Below, one piece after another: positions 16,947 to 25,420 of a stretch of 64,000 nt of DNA. Each line of letters starts with the position of its first letter. The stretch's first letter is position 1. Source of the stretch: Algibacter mikhailovii (GTDB lineage: Bacteria > Bacteroidota > Bacteroidia > Flavobacteriales > Flavobacteriaceae); the NCBI RefSeq assembly GCF_014651495.1, contig NZ_BMWZ01000004.1, forward strand, positions 310,001 to 374,000. The letters run 5' to 3'. Below the pieces are notes generated by a model. It searched no databases. It saw only the letters and a list, made by a program, of their open reading frames with translations, and was not told the DNA's origin. The position numbers and the translations under genes were made by a program.

Positions 16947-19900
16947 TTATTCAATTATTTCCAAAATCGCTACATTCAAAAGAGGCGTATCTAACTCAGT
17001 ATGTATTTGTCTAACTTGATTACCTTTTAAAACGATGAGTTGTAATTTATAATTTTCATGATTCTCAGGAACTTTAAATCTAATTTTTGAAGTTTTGGTA
17101 AGCTCTCTTAACGCTATTTCATTACCATATTTGTCGCATTTTATAAGCGTCCATTCATAAGTTAATCCATCCTCTTCGGTGCCAGGTTGCCAACCTCTTT
17201 CTTTAGTATAGGTCATGGCAATGTAAGTATAATGAAGATTATCATAAATTAAAATGGCAGGCTTCAAAATGCTTATCTCAGGAATATTAAACGTATCTTC
17301 ATCTCCATTTTCTTGTGTGTACAGATAATGATAAGGTTCTTTTAAACGTCCTTTTCGATCTATAAGCCCATCAAAAGTTAATTTACCTACCTCATGCTTA
17401 TCCTGCCAAGAGGCCATAAACACAGAAGATTCTTCTTTTAGGTTTAAATAATCATCAATATACTCCGTTGTTAAAGAACTGATGATGAAATTAATTTTAT
17501 TCTTATTAAGATAATCTCTTACAACTTTAAAATACGCATCATCTTTAACAACCAAACCAAAGACATCTATATTACTGATTTGACTTCTTATCTTTTCAAT
17601 ATTATGAATTGTTTCAGTGTTTACTTCGATATCTACTACAACTGGTCTTTTAGTATCAATAGATTTAATATCATTCAACAAGTCCTTCAACCATTTAATG
17701 TATGCTGTGTTTTGATAAAGAATCTCAGGTTTATGAAAATATTCTTTTTGATTGTAAAGAATATCATTTTCAATATGCCATGAAATTATTTGATCGTTGT
17801 CTTCCAATCTTTTAATATCTTTTAGAATATGTTTAGACAAATTTTGCGTGACTAGAGTATCCTCTACAAACTTGGTATCTTCAGTAATCCAAAAACTATA
17901 TGCTATTTTAAACCCATAGTCTTTACCTATTTGCATCACATTATAATCATAAATAGCGTTACCCTGATATTTTACGGTATTAAAACCAAGGGCCTTCATT
18001 TTTTCAAAATCAACAATAAGGTTCTTTCTGCTTAAAATATGGTAATCATTTTTCCAGTCATAACCTTTTTTTAGATTAACCCCTTCTAATTTTTCTAGAC
18101 TAATAGCCTCATAACTCTTTTGTAAGCCGCCCTGATTTTTGCTATTAAAACTATTAAAAACGTAAGAAGGCACCTGCTTATCTTGGAATAACTTTTTAGT
18201 AGATTTCTCGGATGCCTCCGTCCAATTTAAATATTGAATAGGTAATTCTTGGTTGGGCAAGTTATCATCTACTTTACTATGAAAATAAATAATAGACTTT
18301 ATTTCTTCATAATATGTTTGGATCATCTGTATTGTATGATCCATCCAATTTTCAGATGACATATTGGATAATGATCCCAATTCTGAAATAATTACCGGCG
18401 TTGCAGGCAATTTTTTTATCTCCTCATGAAAAGGTTGGTATAAAGATTCAAAACTACGATTCTTCTTATTTTCATTTAGTGTACCATAATTCAAAATATT
18501 AACGCCTATCCAATCTACATAATCTTTTCCAGGATAATAGGTGGCAACATTATCTGGTTGCCATGGGTTCCAAATCCAAATAACATTATCTGCATTTTGA
18601 TTTTTAAAAATCTCATAAACGTGAATCCAAGCTTTTTTAAATTTAGCCTGGCCATCAAGGCCTGAGATGGACCAAGGATAGAACGGGTTGTCAAACTCAT
18701 GAGCAAAACGTAAAAAAACAGGCCTATCCAATGCCTTTAATTTATTAGCAAAACTTTTTAGAAAATGATCAAAAAAACCTGTATTAATATAATCATAGAC
18801 ATGTTTATCTTCAAATGTAAGTTCATCATGAAAAGAATTTAACCAAGGCTCCCAAGTTATTACGGGTAATGATTTTTTTTGATATATAGAATCTATTAAT
18901 TTTTGAGGAAAGTTTTTATCAATATCCTTGTTCCAAGACAGATACAAAGAAATTAAATCGAACCTAGAACTATTGATATGTCCATTTTTTTCCAAATCAT
19001 TCAAATTAGTCAAGCCATTATCTTCTTTTGGAGCAAAAACACCAACATAATTAATAGGTGTTTTATTTTGAGTAGATGGAATAATGCCAGACCATTTTAA
19101 ATGTTCACCATAATATAAAAATGCCATGGACAATAAAGTACCAAATATCACGAGTGCAAGAGACAATTTATTAAAAACTCTAAAGTTATAATTACTGATT
19201 TTTTTAGTGTATGCTATTTTATGTTCTTCTAAATTTAATTTAACAGTATTGGGTTTTTGGTAGGCAAATACTAGCGTGTAAAGCATAAAAAACACATTCA
19301 GAAGAGCAAAGCCTGACATAAAAATTGTAAAAGGAGTCAAATCAATAGATAGCCCATAAACTATTGCTACTAATGATACCATAGCAACCAAAATGTTCGG
19401 GATTAAAATTTTAAAACTGGTGGATTCCTTATCTTCTTTTGGCGTAGGTAAATAAGGCACTTTTTTTCTAAAAACGGTATAAACAGATCCTATTAAAAAC
19501 ACCCACCAAGTAGAGATTAAAAGCAATCCTCCTATGATATGAACGCCGCGTTCACTTTTATTAAGCACCCACTTTTGGACATACATTCGAATACTTACAA
19601 TACAAATAAAAACCGGCATGTATATAAGTCCAAAATTAATAATGTTTCCTTTCCATGGTAAAGATGCGTTGAATAATGAAATAATTGGAATAAGAAAGCC
19701 TATGAGTAAAAAGAAGCCCGACAAATAACCCAAGGGAAGTATGCCATAATGTAGTTTTTGCCTCCACGTAAATTTCCTAAAAAGTTTTGGAAAAACACTT
19801 ACAAAGAGTTCCAAAGTCCCTCTTGACCACTTTAATTGTTGCATATAATAAGATGTAAGTGTTGCTGGCACCAAGCCTTTGGTCAAAGTTTTAGGCACAT

Positions 19901-20726
19901 AGACTGATTTCCAGCCTTTAGCATGCAATTGCATGGCGGTATGCATATCTTCTGAAAGACCTGGTGCATGTCCTCCAATGGAGTCCAGAGCTTCCCTTCT
20001 AAAAACACAATTTGCACCAATAGCATTAACAGTGCCATACGCATTCATACACATCATAATCGGGCCATAAAAATGAAACGTTTGCTCTGCAGCTCCGCGA
20101 GCAACGTAAGATTCATTAATATTATAATACCCCTGAACCGATTGTACAAACCCTATTTTATCATCCGAAAAATAAGGTATAACCTCATCTAACAAGTTGG
20201 GTTTTGGAACATGATCTGGATCTAATATAAGGCAAATTTCACCCTTAGCTTGTTTTAATGCGTTATTGATATTTCCAGCCTTAGCATTAATTCTATTGTC
20301 TCTTGTGACATGTATTATATCATGTTCCTTGCAAAACTTTTTTAGATATTCATCATCTGCCTCATCACATAAATATGTTGTATGCGGGTAACTCATTGCT
20401 TTAATAGCCAATAGTGTTTGAGTGGTCATCTCATAAGGTTCTCCAGGAAAATATGTTGTTAATACATCAACCGTTAACGCCTTAAAAGTTTCTGGCTTTT
20501 CTGGAATATTTATGTTCCAGTAGTGATACCATATGTATAGGACTCTTAAGGTATCAAATACCAAGACGATAACAACTCCATAAAAGAGAATTTTATCACC
20601 AACAAGTTGGGGTTTTAGAAACCAATAAAAAAAATTTATTGTACTAAGTAGACCTATAATTATAATAAGTCTCAGCTTGACAATTTCCTTTCTTGTAGGT
20701 TGTTTTACTTGATTCTGGTCAATCAT
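16947..20726 (-). CDS. Membrane glycosyltransferase family 2 fused to GH26-like and second barrel domains
   Basis: This is a 1259-residue multidomain protein. Two N-terminal helices precede a cellulose-synthase-like GT2 domain (about 75-310) with Asp121, DPD (169-171), ED (259-260) and QQLKW (296-300), where the usual Arg is Lys. A membrane block (about 325-540) follows. Residues 555-835 resemble GH26 mannanase/lichenase-type hydrolases, with candidate acid/base Glu677 (FAHEFD) and nucleophile Glu782 (SELG). Residues 860-1140 form another barrel related to the neighbouring glycosidase, but its catalytic Glu positions read Asp988 and Ser1084. A beta-rich end (1150-1259) also resembles the neighbour's. 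The ATG lies 2 bases past the upstream stop, so the genes form an operon. The likely role is synthesis and trimming of an exopolysaccharide; the sugar is unknown. Confidence 0.88.
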   Translation of the reverse strand: MIDQNQVKQPTRKEIVKLRLIIIIGLLSTINFFYWFLKPQLVGDKILFYGVVIVLVFDTLRVLYIWYHYWNINIPEKPETFKALTVDVLTTYFPGEPYEMTTQTLLAIKAMSYPHTTYLCDEADDEYLKKFCKEHDIIHVTRDNRINAKAGNINNALKQAKGEICLILDPDHVPKPNLLDEVIPYFSDDKIGFVQSVQGYYNINESYVARGAAEQTFHFYGPIMMCMNAYGTVNAIGANCVFRREALDSIGGHAPGLSEDMHTAMQLHAKGWKSVYVPKTLTKGLVPATLTSYYMQQLKWSRGTLELFVSVFPKLFRKFTWRQKLHYGILPLGYLSGFFLLIGFLIPIISLFNASLPWKGNIINFGLIYMPVFICIVSIRMYVQKWVLNKSERGVHIIGGLLLISTWWVFLIGSVYTVFRKKVPYLPTPKEDKESTSFKILIPNILVAMVSLVAIVYGLSIDLTPFTIFMSGFALLNVFFMLYTLVFAYQKPNTVKLNLEEHKIAYTKKISNYNFRVFNKLSLALVIFGTLLSMAFLYYGEHLKWSGIIPSTQNKTPINYVGVFAPKEDNGLTNLNDLEKNGHINSSRFDLISLYLSWNKDIDKNFPQKLIDSIYQKKSLPVITWEPWLNSFHDELTFEDKHVYDYINTGFFDHFLKSFANKLKALDRPVFLRFAHEFDNPFYPWSISGLDGQAKFKKAWIHVYEIFKNQNADNVIWIWNPWQPDNVATYYPGKDYVDWIGVNILNYGTLNENKKNRSFESLYQPFHEEIKKLPATPVIISELGSLSNMSSENWMDHTIQMIQTYYEEIKSIIYFHSKVDDNLPNQELPIQYLNWTEASEKSTKKLFQDKQVPSYVFNSFNSKNQGGLQKSYEAISLEKLEGVNLKKGYDWKNDYHILSRKNLIVDFEKMKALGFNTVKYQGNAIYDYNVMQIGKDYGFKIAYSFWITEDTKFVEDTLVTQNLSKHILKDIKRLEDNDQIISWHIENDILYNQKEYFHKPEILYQNTAYIKWLKDLLNDIKSIDTKRPVVVDIEVNTETIHNIEKIRSQISNIDVFGLVVKDDAYFKVVRDYLNKNKINFIISSLTTEYIDDYLNLKEESSVFMASWQDKHEVGKLTFDGLIDRKGRLKEPYHYLYTQENGDEDTFNIPEISILKPAILIYDNLHYTYIAMTYTKERGWQPGTEEDGLTYEWTLIKCDKYGNEIALRELTKTSKIRFKVPENHENYKLQLIVLKGNQVRQIHTELDTPLLNVAILEIIE

Positions 20727-20728
20727 AA

Positions 20729-22060
20729 TTATTCTAGAATGTAAAATGGGGTGTTTGTGGTGGCATAGTTCCCAAAATCATCGTATACATATACAAAAAT
20801 CCGATAAGGACCAGTTTTATCAGGGGTTTTAAAAGTATGAGAACTGCCACTATTAATAGTGTCTTTAGATATTCTTAGGGGGTCTTTCTCGATATCCGCC
20901 AAATTGTAATCCCATCCTTCAGCATATATTTCCCAAACAATTTGATATTTGGAATTTTTATTTTTTTCAAAAAACAACTGAGCTGTTTTTACCATATCTG
21001 GTTTATAAATCAGATTATCTTTTGCTCCTTTATTGTCAATGAGCATATAATCTATTTTAGGCGGATGTTTTAGGTTACTAGACTTTCCTCCCCATAATTC
21101 ATTTAACTTATAATAAACCTCAGAAGTTCTTCCCGCTTCATCAAAAATACTAAACCAGGTATGTGTTCTTTCTTGTTTCTGTCCCCAATAAAAAACCAAA
21201 TCTCCAACAGATTGCATGTCATTTTCCACAATATTATAGAATCTATTTGCATACATCTCAGATTTCTTAGTACTTGTTGGCTCAATAGGAGCTCCCCATG
21301 ATGTACTTTCTTGCTCCCAAGGTCCATTATATCCATATTCACCAATGTAAAAAGGTAATGGCTCTCTAATGAGGTTGACCCGTTCCAAAACCAAATCTAA
21401 TCGCTTCAAAGCACCAAATGTATTAAATCCTAGTAAATCTAAATTTGGTGAATGGTAATGTATAGCCAAAGTTTGCTTTACAGATGCTGTTAATGTGGTG
21501 CTTATCAAATGGTTTGGATCATTTGTATGGATTATATCAATTAATTGATTGTAGGTATTAATAAAGCTATTTTTTATTAAAACGAATGGATAATCAATTT
21601 CATTCCCCAAATTCCAGCACAAAAGCGCAGGATGATTTCTATACTTAAGAACCAACTTCTTTACTTCCTGTTTTAATTTATCATTTTGATTTTGATCTGA
21701 ATAGGCATTATATTTCTCATTGTATTTTGGCAACCTGATATCAACAATTACTGCGAGTTGGTTTTCAAATGCCCGATCTAAAACTGATTTAAGATTAATG
21801 GTATCATATACTTTAATCGTGTTTCCTCCTATTTTGGAAAGCAATTCAAATGAAGCATCTCGAGCTCCGGCAGCACCTCTGATTTTAAAAGGTTTACCAT
21901 TTCTAAAAAGTATAGGCTTAGAATCAATTGTTTTAATATAAACACTTCTACGTTCATCGACGGACTTATTTAGCTCCGTACGAAAATAGAAAAACGCGGA
22001 AACCAATCCACAGGACAATAAAAACAGAAATAAAACTATATTTTTTAACACTTTAATCAT
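20729..22060 (-). CDS. Membrane-anchored glycoside hydrolase, clan A TIM barrel
   Basis: This 443-residue protein has one N-terminal membrane segment (IVLFLFLLSCGLVSAFFYF) and a periplasmic barrel. It resembles the catalytic domain of GH2/GH5-type enzymes: acid/base Glu154 in NLGNEID and nucleophile Glu241 in YIGEYG. A beta-rich C-terminal domain follows (about residues 350-443). The open frame begins at a TTG (22075), and ATGs at 22066 and 22060 are the likely starts; I prefer 22060 because it places the charged residues directly before the helix. It heads the operon with the GT2-GH26 fusion and probably cleaves or releases the polymer that protein makes. Confidence 0.85.
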   Translation of the reverse strand: MIKVLKNIVLFLFLLSCGLVSAFFYFRTELNKSVDERRSVYIKTIDSKPILFRNGKPFKIRGAAGARDASFELLSKIGGNTIKVYDTINLKSVLDRAFENQLAVIVDIRLPKYNEKYNAYSDQNQNDKLKQEVKKLVLKYRNHPALLCWNLGNEIDYPFVLIKNSFINTYNQLIDIIHTNDPNHLISTTLTASVKQTLAIHYHSPNLDLLGFNTFGALKRLDLVLERVNLIREPLPFYIGEYGYNGPWEQESTSWGAPIEPTSTKKSEMYANRFYNIVENDMQSVGDLVFYWGQKQERTHTWFSIFDEAGRTSEVYYKLNELWGGKSSNLKHPPKIDYMLIDNKGAKDNLIYKPDMVKTAQLFFEKNKNSKYQIVWEIYAEGWDYNLADIEKDPLRISKDTINSGSSHTFKTPDKTGPYRIFVYVYDDFGNYATTNTPFYILE

Positions 22061-22570
22061 GTACATCTGGAACAAAAATATCGACTAAACGCATTTAATA
22101 CCGTTCAAATGTAACAAATATATCAATACAAATACAAAAAATACAGATTTTGTCTACAAAACTATCCAATTAAAACCATTTTATAAACACCTAGAAAGCA
22201 TACAATTAAATCATTTTCTCATAAAAATTAATCGGTATTTTAATAGATTTTAAGAAAAAAACATCACCGTTCTAGCATAATCAGTTATTTCATAAACTGA
22301 ATCACAGGAATTTAGTAGGGTAAAAATCATTTTGCATCTACCAATATCCACGATTTACGATTTACGATTTAAATCTAATTCATAAAACTGATACGAATAT
22401 AAATATTTAGAGGCTCATTTTACTTGCAAGAAACTACATGACTAAATCAAAATCATGAATAAGAAAACGTATTCTAAATAAATTCCGCATTGCTTCTTAA
22501 ATAGATAAAATATTGACGTAGGCTCTACTTTATAGGCAGATAGTCGATTTTTTTTTCACATAATTAAACA
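22061..22570. other. Long AT-rich leader region upstream of the glycosidase operon
   Basis: This stretch of about 510 bases holds no gene. It must contain the promoter of the glycosidase/GT2 operon on the minus strand. The only distinct feature is three tandem copies of ACGATTT at 22350-22370. I could not place a convincing TAnnTTTG element. Confidence 0.5.
22350..22370 (+). repeat. Three tandem copies of the 7-mer ACGATTT
   Basis: The three copies are exact and contiguous, in the non-coding region upstream of the exopolysaccharide operon. This could be replication slippage or a binding site; nothing decides between them. Confidence 0.6.
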
Positions 22571-22996
22571 TCACTCTTCCTCAACTATCGTAATAGGCAA
22601 GTCCACTGTTCCAGAATAAAACACAACAATTTTAGCTGGTTTTTTGCCTTCATTAACACCGTAATGTATCTTATTCACCAATTCCACAATAACATCACCT
22701 TCATTTAATATTAGCGTATGACCGTCAATATCGACTACTTTTAATTCACCCTTCAGTAAAATTCCTGAATTAATTACGGGATGGTAATGCTTATGAAGTT
22801 TAGTTTTTGGTGGAATAGTAATTTTTAAAACAGTAATTTTAGGACTTCCCTCAGGATATTTTGGCAATATATCTCCATTCCAACTTTTAGTTGTTTCAGC
22901 GAGCTTCTCGACCTTTATTTCAGCCACCTTTGTTGACTTACATGATATAAGTAGACTAAGTAATATCAAAAGATATAATTCCTTTATTTTCCGCAT
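22571..22996 (-). CDS. Cupin-domain lipoprotein
   Basis: This 141-residue protein has a lipoprotein signal ending in LLISC (Cys19). Residues 60-135 form a single cupin barrel with the metal-type motif HKHYHP and the second cupin motif LNEGDVIVE. Small exported cupins are of varied function and no substrate is apparent. It starts 5 bases after the stop of the upstream glycosyltransferase gene, so the two are almost certainly cotranscribed. Confidence 0.85.
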   Translation of the reverse strand: MRKIKELYLLILLSLLISCKSTKVAEIKVEKLAETTKSWNGDILPKYPEGSPKITVLKITIPPKTKLHKHYHPVINSGILLKGELKVVDIDGHTLILNEGDVIVELVNKIHYGVNEGKKPAKIVVFYSGTVDLPITIVEEE

Positions 22997-23001
22997 TACA
23001 A

Positions 23002-24237
23002 TTATTTTTTATTCTTCTCCTCAATCCACCTACTCATAAACTTAGTACTTTGCATTGTGTGATGCATGAGCATTTGTCCTGTAAAATTATTCAATCGATG
23101 TTTCTTTAGCCCAAGAATAGCAGCATTAATTTTCAACAATAATTTTTGCTGAAACTCTGCCTTATTGAAACGTGAATTAATAATCTCATAGCCTTTTAAT
23201 TGCTTATCACTCCAATCAGCGCTATTCGTGTATAGATGCACCGCCTTATTTACAAAATCTTTAGGCGTGTCCTCAATAAAACCATTCACTTTTAAATTAC
23301 CATACATGCCTTCTGCTCCAACCGAGGTAGTAACACTGGGTGTGCCGTTTATCATAGTATCAAGCAATTTACCTTTTAATCCTGCTCCAAATTGTATTGG
23401 AGCCAAACATACTTTCGCGTATTGCATGACTTCATTAACATCTTCTGCAAATCCTTTAATTAAAAAGCCTTGTTTTTCATTATGCAATTGTGTCACTTTT
23501 TGACTCGCATAAGCACCATAAATATCAATTGTGGCTTCCGGTAATTGTTGTTTTATCAAAGGCCAAATGGTTTCTTTTAAATATAAAACGGCATTATAAT
23601 TAGGGGCATGTAGAAAGTTTCCTATAGTTATAAAATGCGCCCTTTCTTCAAACCTTGGCAAATTCAGAATCTCTTTTTCCGTAAGGGGCTCCACCATGAA
23701 AGGCAAGTACATTAAAAGCGTATTATCCACTTTAAACCTAGTCTGAAGAATTTCCATTTCTACTTCAGATATTATTAAACTTAAATCACATCTGTAGATG
23801 CTGGCTATTTCACGTTTGGCAATGTCATTAAATAAGTAGTTAGTGTCAAACGGAACGCCTTTCTTGTAGGCCTGCTGTCTCCCTTTTCTTAGACAGTGTA
23901 AATCTTCAGTATCCAAGATTCTTAGGGCATCAGGGCAATGCTTAGCAACACGCCAGCCAAACTGTTCTTCCATCATAAAACGGTCAAACAAAACAATGTG
24001 TGGGTTTAATTCTTTTACAAAACCATCAAAACTAGAGTTGTTTAGCTCTATAGTGGCTTGGCCAACCCCAATAGCCTCCAAATTAAAAGCATTTTCACTT
24101 TTTGCACATGGGCTAGCAAAAGTAATCTGATAATTATCTTTTTGAAAAGTCTCAATCAACTGCATCATTCTAACCCCAGCTGCTGAACTTTTTGGCTCAG
24201 GCCACACAAATCCAATAATAAGACACGTTTTTCTCAT
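23002..24237 (-). CDS. Glycosyltransferase (GT4-like, GT-B fold)
   Basis: This 411-residue cytoplasmic enzyme starts IIGFVWPEPKSSAAGVRM, a typical glycosyltransferase group 1 N-terminus. A C-terminal nucleotide-sugar region follows (FITIGNFLHAPNYNAV, then FGAGLKGKLLDTMINGTPSV). The frame is open to a TTG at 24279, which would overlap the upstream gene; the ATG at 24237 gives the family start and removes the overlap. It sits between a c-haem-binding protein and a cupin lipoprotein on the same strand. The transferred sugar and acceptor are unknown. Confidence 0.88.
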   Translation of the reverse strand: MRKTCLIIGFVWPEPKSSAAGVRMMQLIETFQKDNYQITFASPCAKSENAFNLEAIGVGQATIELNNSSFDGFVKELNPHIVLFDRFMMEEQFGWRVAKHCPDALRILDTEDLHCLRKGRQQAYKKGVPFDTNYLFNDIAKREIASIYRCDLSLIISEVEMEILQTRFKVDNTLLMYLPFMVEPLTEKEILNLPRFEERAHFITIGNFLHAPNYNAVLYLKETIWPLIKQQLPEATIDIYGAYASQKVTQLHNEKQGFLIKGFAEDVNEVMQYAKVCLAPIQFGAGLKGKLLDTMINGTPSVTTSVGAEGMYGNLKVNGFIEDTPKDFVNKAVHLYTNSADWSDKQLKGYEIINSRFNKAEFQQKLLLKINAAILGLKKHRLNNFTGQMLMHHTMQSTKFMSRWIEEKNKK

Positions 24238-24259
24238 AAAACTTATAGGGGTCTTAAAA

Positions 24260-24733
24260 CTATTCAGGTTTAGGTGCAAAGCTATATTTTATCCGCACTA
24301 AATTGGCCCAATCGATAACAGACTTAATTTGATCATCGGTTAATTTAGCTTCGGAGTGGGTCCATATATAGGAATTTAAAGGCATGGTTTTATCTTCAAC
24401 CATTTCAATAAGTTCCTCAAATTTATGATCTTTTCGCTTTATGGAATTACCTGCCCAATTTGACATATTAAAGTGCTTTTTACCATCCTTTACATGTCCC
24501 GCTAACCAATAATTTATAGGTGTAATATGATTATACCAAGGGTATTCTGTGACATCGCTATGACAATCATAGCATGTTTTCTGCAAAATTAGCCGTACAT
24601 CTTCTGGCGGGTTTGTATCTTCTAGAAATGCGTTCATGGAAGCCATTTGCCCTTCATTTTTGTCAGGACCAAAAAATTGCGCTATTCCAAAAACAATTAA
24701 CACACCAAATAACACCTTTTTTAATACCGTCAT
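24260..24733 (-). CDS. Haem-binding domain protein with one CxxCH site
   Basis: This is a 157-residue exported protein of the Haem_bd type. An N-terminal hydrophobic segment (residues 5-22) is followed by the c-type haem attachment motif CYDCH (Cys54, Cys57, His58) and the conserved stretch YPWYNHITPINYWL. Such small haem proteins are common in Bacteroidota and are thought to act as envelope electron carriers or sensors. The gene heads a probable three-gene operon with the glycosyltransferase and cupin lipoprotein. No physiological link between the three is known to me. Confidence 0.87.
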   Translation of the reverse strand: MTVLKKVLFGVLIVFGIAQFFGPDKNEGQMASMNAFLEDTNPPEDVRLILQKTCYDCHSDVTEYPWYNHITPINYWLAGHVKDGKKHFNMSNWAGNSIKRKDHKFEELIEMVEDKTMPLNSYIWTHSEAKLTDDQIKSVIDWANLVRIKYSFAPKPE

Positions 24734-24769
24734 TTTAATTATTTTTAAAAACTAAAATAAGAAAAGCTT

Positions 24770-25342
24770 TTGACTACAGAGCAACTATATTCCGAATTAA
24801 ATCATGTTAATCATTCAAGAGAAAAACGCTTACATTATGCTAATTTGGTTTTAGCCAATCCTGATTTAATCCCCAAACTTTTAGATATATTATTTCAAGT
24901 TGACGACAAAATTTCTCCACGGGCGGGATGGGTGTTAGAGTTTATGTGTAGCACCAATATTGCCACAATTACACCCTATTTAGATGTGTTTACGAATCAT
25001 ATACATGAAGTCCATTTAGACTCAGCAGTAAGACCTGTAGCCAAAATTTGTGAATTAATTGCAAAAGCCTATACCTGCAAAACTAAAAACGACCTTCAAC
25101 ACCATCTTAAGAATAGCCACAAAGAACGCATTATAGAAACCTGTTTTGACTATATGATTAATGATGAAAAAGTAGCAGCAAAAGCTTATGGCATGACCAC
25201 TCTTTTTATGCTTGGAAAAGAATTTGACTGGGTATATCCAGAGCTAGAAGGTATCCTAATAACTGATTTTCAAAATCAAAGTGCCGCATTTAAGGCTAGG
25301 GCTCGTCATATTTTAAAAAAGTTAAAAAAACTGAAATCGTAA
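24770..25342 (+). CDS. HEAT-like helical protein of unknown function
   Basis: This 190-residue protein is all helical, with a pattern resembling HEAT repeats (NPDLIPKLLDILFQV, RPVAKICELIAKAY). It has no signal peptide and no enzymatic motif that I recognise. The start is a TTG at 24770, because no ATG occurs in frame before residue 70 or so. It sits directly upstream of purB on the same strand. Relatives in flavobacterial genomes are sometimes misnamed adenylosuccinate lyase because of that neighbourhood; this protein has no lyase motif. Confidence 0.7.
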   Translation: MTTEQLYSELNHVNHSREKRLHYANLVLANPDLIPKLLDILFQVDDKISPRAGWVLEFMCSTNIATITPYLDVFTNHIHEVHLDSAVRPVAKICELIAKAYTCKTKNDLQHHLKNSHKERIIETCFDYMINDEKVAAKAYGMTTLFMLGKEFDWVYPELEGILITDFQNQSAAFKARARHILKKLKKLKS

Positions 25343-25364
25343 AACTAAAATCACGCCCTTTACA

Positions 25365-25396
25365 TTGCCTTTCTTCGGTCTAAAATCCTATCTTTG
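25365..25396 (+). promoter_or_regulatory. Promoter for purB
   Basis: A TTG at 25365-25367 and an exact TATCTTTG at 25389-25396 are separated by 21 bases, with the ATG 25 bases further on. This is one of the clearest Bacteroidota-type promoters in the window. Confidence 0.7.
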
Positions 25397-25420
25397 CAAC
25401 TTCAAAAATTCTCATAGATT

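Noticed and set aside
24770-25342. Calling the HEAT-like protein a second adenylosuccinate lyase
   Set aside because: It lacks the fumarate-lyase signature and all catalytic motifs; the name would derive only from its position next to purB.
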